DNA from: Anthonomus grandis grandis
Taxonomy: Eukaryota; Arthropoda; Insecta; Coleoptera; Curculionidae
Length of the DNA stretch: 64,000 nucleotides
Direction: 5' to 3'
Assembly (NCBI RefSeq): GCF_022605725.1
Contig: NC_065551.1
Span: 19,840,001-19,904,000 of the forward strand
The notes below the pieces were generated by a model that worked only from the letters and a program-made list of their open reading frames with translations, ran no database searches and was not told the DNA's origin. Both the position numbers and the translations under genes were made by a program. This document shows positions 45,101 through 55,323 of this stretch, piece after piece; position 1 is the stretch's first letter; each line of letters begins with the position of its first letter.

Positions 45101-46260
45101 TGTCGATATAATTCTTAAACTGTTGTATCTCAAAATATATAGAACAACAGTTTAGATTGTACACCGGTTAAAAATCAATTAACTTTTCTGATTAACTAAC
45201 TAAGTCTGAAATTACATGTCGCTGATTCTATTTGTATTTTAAACCTAAAATTATGTGAGTAGGAGTACACTTTCCTTTCCTTTTGCTTATTTCCGCTTTA
45301 TCGCCAAAAATTAACTATAGAGTCACACTATGTACAATTTTTTTAAAATACTTTACGTACGAAAAGAGGTAATAGGTTATAGTCATAAATATAATATACA
45401 AAACAAATTAGTAATCACTGTTAAAAAATGTTCCAATGTATAATATTTTAAGATTTAAGCAAAATTAATAAAGATATAACAAATAATATATGTGAATTTA
45501 AAAAAAAGTAGCAAACATGGAATGATGATAATAAATTAAAATATGATAAATGTACTGCCTTATTTCCTTCCACTTTGTGGCTGATAATCACTAGAGATAA
45601 CCAGCGGATGTGCCACGATAGCCATTAAACTGTAAAAATTGTCTAAACTCTCAAATAGAAATAAAGTTATTTATATACCATATACAGTAAGTGGAAATTT
45701 CAGAAATCTTTTACCATTCTTCATTTAACGTCTATATGTAAAAAAACGAATTAAAAAATAAGAAAGGTAGAAAGCTCAACCAAAAGGACAAAGCACAAAG
45801 CACGAAAAACTAAACCACGCACATGGCACATATTAGAGTTAGGGTTTTAAAAGAAAGTCAATTAAAAAATATACCAGTTATATTTTTAAGCTGGCAATAC
45901 TAATACATTCTGATCAAGCTTATTGAAATACAAATGAGCCAAATTGGCTTAATATGAGCCCAAAATGTGCCTCTTTTTTATATTGTAATACTGAGATGCG
46001 TGATGTGCTTCCTCTTAGACCCAAAGTGAAAGAGTATGAGGAAGCACAAGTGCGACCTAGTGGTACCAAATATTGTCACTTGAATGTTGCAAGTAACTAT
46101 TTACTAGCGAAGATTGATGAATAAATAGAGAACAAATTTTTCACAATATTTCGACAAAAACCCAACTAGTACCCTGGCGACAAGTCCTTTAAATTATCCG
46201 TAAGCGCGAGATTGATTAAATATTGTTGTTGTAAAATTTATATACGCAAACAAATAATAA
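45100..46260. other. AT-rich stretch, nothing identified
   Basis: No long frame on either strand; could be the 3' UTR of the retrocopy above. Confidence 0.4.
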
Positions 46261-46263
46261 GAG

Positions 46264-46470
46264 TTATTAAAGGCCAAAAACTTGGAAGTGGTAATAAGTC
46301 ATCTTGGTTTTTCGTCTTGGACTAGGTCTAAAGAGCTTGAGCTCGTTTCGTCTAATTCATCCTTCTCTAAATTAAATGATGGATTTTGCAGACTCATCAA
46401 GCATTATTAGGGGCCAAAGAACTTGGAAATGTTAATAAGTCATCCTGGTTTCACTTTCGATTAGGTAAGA
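46264..46470 (+). repeat. diverged tandem duplication, period about 140 bp
   Basis: TTATTAAAGGCCAAAAACTTGG at 46264 recurs as TTATTAGGGGCCAAAGAACTTGG at 46404. Both are followed by AATAAGTCATC(T/C)TGGTTT and a GATTAGGT/GACTAGGT box. Confidence 0.65.
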
Positions 46471-49415
46471 TAAGTAAGGTAAGTAATAATAGCTTGGGCT
46501 TGTCGCATTTTTTTCTCAAAAAAATTAAGAGTTTGTTTGGAGAACTTTATACTCGAAAACCTTTCATGTTACGAAAAAAAAGCATAGAATCAAATTTGCT
46601 TTAAATTAAAAGGCAATTATAAGGGTGTTTTTTTTTTTAAAAAAACAGTGGCGTTCTATTTTTTCCTTATTGTTTCTTTCCTTTTTGTTACTCTCAATCC
46701 GTGCACCGAATTCCATTAAATAATTTTAAGTAGTAAAGAAATTATGACCACTAAATTTCATTTTCGAACCGTTTATATATGTTTATAGAGAAAATTAAAA
46801 TTAGTGTCAACACAGCAAGGGCTGGTAAGGTCTGGACACTGCAATTCGGGACACTCTGTATGTTTAATATGGTTTTTGAATATATTTAAAAAAATAACAA
46901 TAATAATAAATATTTTTTATTCTATGTACAGAAAATATGCCCTACAATATAATCTACAAGTCCACATCTTTGACCATGGCACATGTAATGGTAAAAAGGA
47001 AATATAGAAAATTATTAATAATAATCATTATTATAATATAAAATATTGGAAACTATTAACTAGGGGCTTCTACTGAAATATCTACGAGCCTCTCGACATT
47101 AATATAAAGAATAATAATAAAAAGAAAATAAGTAGTAGTTCGTATTAAAATAAGTAGAGTTTCTTAGAATCTAAATCTTTGCCTAATCAATTGAAATTCC
47201 TCTTATTTATTAATTATATTATTTTATACTCTTATTATTTAATTTTATTAATAATTAGTTTTCTTTATAAATATATACTACCAGAAAATCTTTTTAGTAC
47301 AAGCCTTTGACTACCATCTTTAAACATAAGGCTTTAACCTACAAACACTTTGGGTAACTGGGTTACAAGCAACACATGTAACAGCAAAAAGGAAATATTA
47401 TAAGAAGTCGTGAAAATTTACTTTCCTAAATGAATAAACGTATTTCCACTAATAGGAACTTTATCGATAAACAATTCGATTTTTCGTAAACTTCGCTTCA
47501 TCGCAAAATTTTACTCTATGTGAAAAGTCAATCTCTTTAAGATGCTGAACGATGTGAAAGACATATGGACGCAACTTGTCTTTTCGTAAAATTCCTAAGC
47601 AAGTCCATGTTCTTATGTTCTAATAAAATATCCTAAAATTTCAATTTTAATATTTTCAGTATTAACTACTGGTTTATTTTTCTGCACTGTTCCTCGTACG
47701 GATCCAAAATTCTTACAATTTTGTATATTCGCCTTAACAGTACTTTGTGCTGATTATTTTTCCCCGAAAATCGAGTCGCAAACGTATCATAAGTCCTTGA
47801 AGTGTCTTTATCCTATTCTCCGTAAATAATAAATAAATTTAAATAACCTTCGTGTGCTTAAATTAATCGTTCGGCCTGATTTAGTTGAAAACTTGCAAGT
47901 GATAAGTAATGACATAACTGTATCACTTGATTTTTTCTAAAAAAGCCGTATAGTATTCGATACGACAGAAAAATATTAGATTGCAAATATTTCAAAATTA
48001 CAATTTTTTGGAATTTTGAAACTTGTACAAAGTTACCCTTATTTATAATGCTTAATACGATTTAATTATAAAATATTATTATACAGGGGTTGGATTGAAT
48101 GGTTTATTAAATTTTATTTATATTTTTCTTTAGAATGAAAATTATCGAAATGAGTAAAATAAATGTGATTTATTTTGCTTTAAATAACGGTAGAAACACT
48201 TGCTTGATTGCTTTGCAAATATTCGAAATAAAAATTTTAAATGGAATTTTAATCCTGAAAAATTCAGTGTATCGTCTAATAATCGAACTATCTTGGAGAA
48301 AATTAAAAAGAAAAACAATCTCGCTATAACTACAACACAACACGAACGAGATTAATAAAACGACCTGCTGTATAATTTACCATATTTAATGACTACAGAT
48401 TATTTACGTATGACGTATTGGAATTATAATGAATACAAGAGAACCTCATAACTCAAAGAACGCGATTAACACCCATTTTGTTATGTATTTACAATAATTA
48501 ATAGTGCGTTTTGAAACATTTCGCCTAATGGCGTTAAATTTTAATCAGATTACAAAAACTCCATACATTATTTAAATCCGTTTGGAAGGTGAGTGATTTT
48601 TTTAATGCTTTTGGGTTTTTTTTATTGGGTCACCTCTCGGTGTTGTAACAGTAACGGGAACTCTTTAATATGTAAATGTTAATTATAAATTAAAATATTA
48701 GAAAAATTAGGCTGACGTTAGTTGTAATAACTTGTTAGTTTTATTTTCATTATTAAAAATGGCTTATTGGATTTTAAATATCAGATGAACTAGACAAATT
48801 ATGGAATTCAATGATTTTCCAAACATATTCCTACCTATATTTTCTCACACTTACTCAAAGAGTCAGTCAATGTCTTTACTAAAATCAGTGCTTTCAAAAG
48901 AAAACGTAAAGCTTTATTGAGAAAATTGGGTTTTAAAATAAAAATCTCTATTTTCTTTGATGCCTTAAATAATAAAGACCCAATAAATTTTTATGTTTAT
49001 GGAATACACTACTCGGATCAAGACAGATTTGTAGAGATATCCGCCATAAACGTTACGCTCTCCCGAGAATTTTATTACAATAACATTTAATATATTTACT
49101 AGCTGAAGATAAATATGAACGCAACAGTTTAATTATTATGGCTATAGTAATCGAGGTTGTATATATTTTAACCGGAGTTGTGTGTTGGTTAACGTTAAAC
49201 TTCTATCTATAAATTCGTAAAAAGACAAACTATAAAAGATCCCATGCACGTAGACATAAAAGAGGGAAATGGGTTTATCCGAGAAAATAACACGGCATCA
49301 GTGATTTCTGAGGAAAACTGACAAAGCGGCAGCAAAAATCGAATCGACTTCTCTCACAAAGGTGTCTTTTATACTATGCATGTCATTATATCCCTCGACG
49401 TATCCCTTTTGTAAG
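46471..49415. other. long AT-rich stretch, nothing identified
   Basis: Only one isolated TIR-like end (GGGACACTCTGTATG at about 46848) stands out. No protein motifs or long inverted repeats seen. Confidence 0.45.
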
Positions 49416-49417
49416 TT

Positions 49418-49560
49418 TCCTTTTGTGCCTCGGTCGAAGAGGTCGGCCTTGCATATCAATGAGATTGCCGGGCCGGCTTTCGTGCCCCGATTTTAATGTT
49501 TTTATAATCATGACCACGAGACTGCGCCCTCCGATCAGGCACGGACTTATATCATCAATT
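49418..49560 (+). other. GC-rich block of unknown nature
   Basis: About 140 bases with GC-rich runs (GAAGAGGTCGGCCTTGC, GCCGGGCCGGCTTTCGTGCC) in AT-rich surroundings. No RNA gene or protein recognised. Might be an exon fragment or an element end. Confidence 0.25.
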
Positions 49561-49829
49561 TATAATCAAAAGTACTACATAAACTTACTTAAAAAAATTA
49601 TATCCTATATAGGTCATTTTCAGGGAGATCTAGAAGCCACTAACTGAGAGTGAGCAAATTGAATTCCGATAAAAATTCATTTATAATGTATTTTATATAA
49701 TTTTAGTAAATCATATCAGAAAACCTCCAATTTAGTGAGTTTTACATAGCACTTGTCATAATATGGCGTAAAATGGTGGTGTTTGGTGGGTAAATTGGTC
49801 GACTGCTCAAGAAAGCTATTCGTTTCTAG

Positions 49830-49945
49830 CCAACGTTTCGAATTATGTTGAAATCATCTTCAGTGCTACTGTATTAGATAGAAAGAAATAATTGTTTCAC
49901 ACTTTTTTTAAAAATATTTGTTAACCAAAATTATAAGGTAACATT
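49830..49945 (-). other. Penelope-type terminal sequence with hammerhead-like motif
   Basis: On the reverse strand CACTGAAGATGATTTCAACA, then ATAATTCGAAACGTTGG. A CTGA..GATGA box and GAAAC separated by a small stem fits the widespread terminal sequence of Penelope-like elements. The adjoining 49908-49940 is repeated, inverted, at 55424-55456. Confidence 0.45.
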
Positions 49946-51249
49946 TGTGTACCTTTTTGCGGAATATACGGGCACAAAAAGGTAAATCCTATGGTACTCG
50001 ATTATCACGAGTAGCGCCAATACTACCCCTAATAATAAACATGCTAGGAACATGCCAGAAACTTTCGCTTGCGATAATAGAAACATGTCAGCCATGAACC
50101 AATTTCCTTACAGATGTACCAGAAATTTTCCTGACAGCGTCCATGTCACTTTTTTCAATGACATTTTAGAATATCGACAGTACCTGTATCTTTAGTACAT
50201 GATCTATTTGCTGTTTTTTCATTTAAAATATTTTTATCAATATTTTTCATTTCTTTTATCTTAGAACTAGGGGCTTAAAAAAAAGTTTCCTACCCGCAGA
50301 AGCAATAGACGAATTTTAAGCCCTTATAACTACTATAACTAATTTCATTCAAAAATGCGGAAATTCAAAGACAAGAAATTAGAATTTTCAGAATAATTAC
50401 AAGAAGAAAAAGGAATTGCACTGCTGAAATCTGAAATATTAAACCACAGCTTAATACTTTCATTCAATTTTTGTTTTTTACATATATTCTTCTGATATTA
50501 AACCGCATTTTGAACACGCTTGCATCACGTTGTCGCATCACACTAGCAAAAAACCAAAAACGGCCATTAAGCCGGTGAAAACGACAAAAAACGCCGACTG
50601 CGACCGTTCATAAGCGTCACTGCAGCTAGTGCTGCCAACGTAGATCTAGTGTTTTTTAGTTTGTAACCAATAATTAAAAGATAACTATGTCATTTCTATG
50701 GCGGTTAATTTAAATACATAAATTAGATTATTTTGGAATAGTTTTGCAAAATATCTGTATAGATTTGAACAAAATGTTGTGGTGATGATTTTTATTTATA
50801 AGTTCTAGACGACTATTAGTCAAAAACTGTAAACCGAAATTATTTATTTGCTGCATATTATTGTATATATAGATATACAATTATTGTTCGCAGATTTCTC
50901 CTGTTTTTTTAATACACCTCAAAAACATTTGATGTCAAAGATTTTGATTTTTTATTTTATTACAGCTAAAACTTTCACACGCGTGCAAAAATAAATTAGT
51001 AAGATGTTTCCAGAATATCGCACGAGAATCATACCAGCAATGTTTTACAAAAATCATCGCTAGAATGTGCTTGTCCTATGCTATCTGGGACGAAGGGGTC
51101 TGTGGATAATTTCCTTAAAGTTCTGCAAGTATTAATGCTCGGGGAAGGGTCGATTCCACATCCTTTCACTTCTCTAAGAAGAGTCCCGGTACAACAACGT
51201 ATTTGTGAGTCGTATTTGCCAGTAGAGAAGATCTTGCGTGTAAATCTCT
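49946..51249. other. AT-rich stretch, nothing firmly identified
   Basis: May hold more Penelope-like sequence near 50000-50150; I could not find a reading frame. Confidence 0.3.
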
Positions 51250-51670
51250 ATAGATGGAATGATATAGGCCAGTTTGGAAAAGGATTTACCAAGAGGGTAT
51301 TGTCCAAGCTTATAGTTATATCTAGATCTCTAATAGACGTACGTCTCTTTTCTGGATGCAAGCAAGCAACTTTCAAGTGTGTTCGGGTGCAGAGCCCCAT
51401 ATGTGAGAGCAATGCTTAGGAGATATATGAATCTGAGCGTTATAAAGCTTTAAAAGCTGTTGCGCTGTATATAGCTTTTTCGTTTAAAAGAGAGTTTTTG
51501 AGACGGTGGTTTAACTATTCCCGCTACATAGTTATACCAGGGCATATTTCTTTCAACGTCTACACCTGACAAGTAAACTGACGAAGATAGAAGTAAAACA
51601 ATCCAAGATATAGTATTGCTTTGGGACGAATGATGATTAGAATCAGCACTAATGGTTCTTAGATAGCTAG
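51250..51670 (-). pseudogene. non-LTR retrotransposon C-terminal fragment, second copy
   Basis: Aligns base by base with 43775-44240: AATGATATAGGCCAGT against AATGATATGGGCCAGT, TTGTCCAAGC in both, GAGAGCAATGCTTAGGAGAT against AAGAGTAATACTCAAGAGAT, AGCTGTTGCGCTGTATA against AACTGTTACGGTGTATA. Same orientation; older by its lack of frames. Confidence 0.55.
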
Positions 51671-52410
51671 TATTATTTCCGTATACAAAGGAAGGAAAGA
51701 AGTAATTCTAAATAAAAGTTTTCAAAATCAAATGAGTTAAAGTTATTGAGTAGAATTGCATGGTTAAAGCGGTCGAACGCCTTCGAAAATTCCAAATAAA
51801 ACTACATTGATGTATTTTCCATTGTCCATAGCGTGTGCAATGTAGTGTGTAAGTACTAGCAAGTAAAACCGTAAAACGATCTTTAATAAGCATTGATAAG
51901 ATATAAGGTACTTAGGCACTACAGGATATAATATACTATTATAAACCACAATTTCAAAAACTTTAAAAAAATTATTCAATATTGATACCGGTTAATCATT
52001 ATTGAATTTTAACCACAACACCGTTTTTTTTTTAAATTAAATTCAATGAGAGTTTACCTCACACAACTTGACAGTATTGTGGATCTACAGAGTTTCATGG
52101 CATTAGCCGGATTTTGTGATAATTTCCGTTTTTAAAACTATTTTAATAAATTTATTAAGTAATCGTTAATTCATTTAATCTAACTTAAAATAACATATGT
52201 CAAAGCTGGACATTTACATTTAAGAGAGAGATATTTATTATAGATGCACCGGTAACTTAGACCTTTTGGCCATTTACATTTAAGTTTAGATTTCTTTATC
52301 AATAAATCAAATATTAAATCAAATATCATAAACAATGTTGCACTACGTTTTAGAAAAAAATCCACAATGAATCCTTAAGCTAAAAATAGCATGCCTGGAT
52401 TCTACTTAGT
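51671..52410. other. AT-rich stretch
   Basis: May extend the reverse-strand non-LTR copy; nothing else seen. Confidence 0.35.
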
Positions 52411-52414
52411 TAAT

Positions 52415-52810
52415 ATAATCTTTATTTATTAAAAAATAACTACAAAATACAAAATTTTAAATAGAATTATTAATTAAATTTAGAATGAAGGAAAAGAAAA
52501 AAAGCACAGCAAGAAAAATCTAAAAATACAAACTAAAGATAAGCTATATGGCATTGGGTGTCCATTGAAGTTAACTGGTTGCGGTAAATTATATTAGAAG
52601 TTGTGTCCAGAAGGTCCTTGATATGTACCGGGAAGAGGGTAGGGGACAAGATGCATCCCTGGGATATACCGGCGTTAATTTTAAACCTCTGCGAGGTGTG
52701 TTCATTAATGATAACCTGGATAAATCGGTTTTTGAGAGCGGTCAGTTTTTGGTGGTCAAGAATTTGTACGTTACTAAAGTCGCATAAATGATCCAGTTTT
52801 CTAACGTGTA
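52415..52810 (-). pseudogene. non-LTR reverse transcriptase fragment with 3' tail
   Basis: Reverse strand: HLCDFSNVQILDHQKLTALK, NRFIQVIINEHTSQRFKINA and GISQGCILSPTLFPVHIKDL in one frame (about 52795-52600), the RT region around 'INAGVPQGSVLSPTLFLLxINDLL'. A run TTTATTTATTAAAAAATA at 52420 would be its 3' tail, so most of the end of the protein is deleted. Confidence 0.7.
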
Positions 52811-52849
52811 TAACTGAGAACTAGTTCCTACCGACGTAGGATGAGTAAA

Positions 52850-53000
52850 ATTTTTCTTCAAGGCATTTCCTTTGTGTTATTTACAACGTTCTTTAAAAAA
52901 TCTTCTCGCTTGTTCTACATAATTCTTACTACAAGTATTATAAGGAATTTTGCATATTGTACCTAAATGCAAATGTATAAGAGTTTTAGGTTTCTATTTA
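52850..53000 (-). pseudogene. Penelope-like GIY-YIG endonuclease fragment
   Basis: Reverse strand: TICKIPYNTCSKNYVEQARR then FFKERCK (about 52965-52885) matches the 'VYKIPCxxCxxxYIGQTxRxLxxRxxEH' pattern of the GIY-YIG domain at the C-terminus of Penelope-like elements. In this copy YIG reads YVE, so it is dead. Confidence 0.55.
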
Positions 53001-53104
53001 CTAAGAAACCTGCATTTATAGTGTTGATGTTACTAAATGCATATTTGCTTGCAATTGAGAGTACTGAATGAATTATTGATATAGTGGTTAAAGAATTAAA
53101 ATGA

Positions 53105-53745
53105 AAAATCAGATATTTCCAAAAATATGTTATCTATCTAAAATACATAAACATGGAAACCCCCTTAGAGCTATAGTGAGTTTTATTGGTGAGGAATTTT
53201 TAATGTCTCCAAATGGATTTCAGAGATTTCTTTTACAGAGATCAATATTTTGTGCGAAACCCCTTTGAATTTTATAACCTCGTTTAGGCTGTAACACTCC
53301 TTGAACATAATACCTGGACGTAGTATCTCTATTTACAATTTTTTCTAATAATCTCTCCAGAGCTATTATTACTAAACGATGGTTGTATTAAAAAGTAGAT
53401 ATTTCTAGTTTAATGAAAACATTCATCAACAAACTTTTAGACTTGGAATGGGTAATTGTATGTCATTGATTGGCCCAGATGTAACGATTTCAGAATTACA
53501 AAACACTTGTTTTAGTATACTATCTTCTTCTGTGCCATTGTTAACGAAGTATATCAATGATGGCGATATTCTCTACGTTTTTAATTCGTTTTACTCAAGA
53601 CTACAGTTTACTATGGAACTTAATTGCATATCGTCTCATTTTTGGACACTAGAGACCTAAATGAGAACAATAGACTCGTCGTAGATTGGTATCATAAATT
53701 AACACTAAGAAAAAATTGACATTGTCTCATAAGCCAACATGTTTA
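53105..53745 (+). pseudogene. Penelope-like reverse transcriptase fragment
   Basis: Forward strand: PKICYLSKIHKHGNPLRAIV (53119-53178), the diagnostic 'YGLPKIHKxxxPLRPIVS' block; later SVPLLTKYINDGDILYVFNS (53536-53595), where YVDDIL has become YINDGDIL; then LQFTMELN and RLVVDWYHKLT (to 53700). The frame is broken between blocks. It faces away from the GIY-YIG fragment just upstream, so these are two different copies. Confidence 0.65.
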
Positions 53746-53800
53746 TAAAAAAAACAAAAATCAAAAATAATTATTCACCTTCGTTATTAGAACGGTACTA

Positions 53801-53802
53801 TA
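53801..53802. repeat. TA target duplication, left
   Basis: TA before CAGGGTGTCTCACG; TA after the inverse at 55322-55323. Confidence 0.75.
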
Positions 53803-55321
53803 CAGGGTGTCTCACGACGAATAGACGCGATCGATATCTCGGAAACTAATTTTTCAAAAATTTTGAAAATATGGCAACATGGCACAGTCGATGGGGGCTA
53901 CACAACTAAAATATTTTGACAGTTGTGACGTTTCCGGTTATACCGGAAGTAGGTGTCAATTTCGTTATTTTAAATGGAACACCCTGTATATTTTTACATT
54001 TTTGGCTTTTACGTGAAATTCTAAGTATATTTTATGTATAATGTCCTATACCTAAATGTAACCGTTTTTGACATATTTTTAATTTCATGTGAAAAACTAT
54101 GTTTATAAGCCCTAACATAATTACCGATTACTCCCTTTTAGTAGCCTTTATTTAATGGTTAGTCTTGGTTTTATTTTAGAGAAAGGACCACTTTAAAAGA
54201 CTATTTTAATATTTGGCTAAAAAAAAGATACAGGGGGGTCAAAAACTAGCATTAAAAATTAAAATGAAAAAATCATTAAAAGTCAATTTTTTTAAATGGA
54301 AACCCTCTATTTTTATAATTTTTTCATAAAGATAATTTAAAATAAGGTTAACTTTGTGTAAGGTTATCTAGTCCAAAAATTGATAGTTTCCGAAATATTG
54401 GCAGTTTAAATTTGGCCTAATATTAAAAGTCGTATAGTAACACGGCTTAAGGATTGTTGATTAGTTGGGCATGACGGTTGTCATAGTAACCGCTAGAAGC
54501 GGCATTAAGATAATGGATTATAACAGAAATGTACACTTTTTAATTAAATTACACTTTTACGAAGAAAACTTAAATAGCAAGTAACTTATAAATTTAATGC
54601 ATATAATCCAGTGTCTTACTGCCGCTTCTAGCGGTTACTATGACAACCGTCATGCCCAACTAATCAACAATACTTAAGCCGTGTTACTATACGGCTTTTA
54701 ATATTAGGCCAAATTTAAACTGCCAATATTTCGGAAACTATCAATTTTTGGACTAGATAACCTTATACAAAGTTAACCTTATTATTAATTATCTTTATGA
54801 AAAAATTATAAAAATAGGGGGTTTCCATTTAAAAAAATTGACTTTTAATGATTTTTTCATTTTAATTTTTAATGCTAGTTTTTGACCCCCCTGTATCTTT
54901 TTTTTAGCCAAATATTAAAATAGTCTTTTAAAGTGGTCCTTTCTCTAAAATAAAACCAAGACTAACCATTAAATAAAGGCTACTAAAAGGGAGTAATCGG
55001 TAATTATGTTAGGGCTTATAAACATAGTTTTTTACATGAAATTAAGAATATGTCAAAAACGGTTACACTTAGGTATAGGACATTATACACAAAATATACT
55101 CAGAATTTCACGTAAAAGCCAAAAATGTAAAAATATACAGGGTGTTCTATTTAAAATAACGAAGTTGACACCTACTTCCGGTATAACCGAAAACGTCACA
55201 ACTGTCAAAATATTTTAGTTGTGTAGCCCCCATCGACTGTGCCATGTTACCAAATTTTCAAAATTTTTGAAAAATAAGCTTCCGAGATATCGATCGCGTC
55301 TATTCGTCGTGAGACACCCTG
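53803..55321. mobile_element. 1.5-kb fold-back (giant palindromic) element
   Basis: Ends CAGGGTGTCTCACGACGAAT and inverse, flanked by TA. The arms run for about 700 bp each (53803-54510 and 54612-55321) with only occasional mismatches, around a centre of about 100 bp. No transposase. Within each arm, about 185 bp from the tip, another CAGGGTGTTC end faces inward (near 53985 and 55135). The arms share AATTCTAAGTATATTTTATG and ATGTCCTATACCTAAA with the DD41D element at 33180-34847, so it is probably mobilised by a related transposase. Confidence 0.88.
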
Positions 55322-55323
55322 TA

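Noticed and set aside
46386..46604. 72-codon frame MQTHQALLGAKELGNVNKSS
   Set aside because: It spans the diverged tandem duplication and reads through non-coding repeat; no family match.
51078..51419. 113-codon forward frame
   Set aside because: Overlaps and opposes the reverse-strand non-LTR C-terminal fragment, whose homology to 43775-44240 explains much of the sequence.
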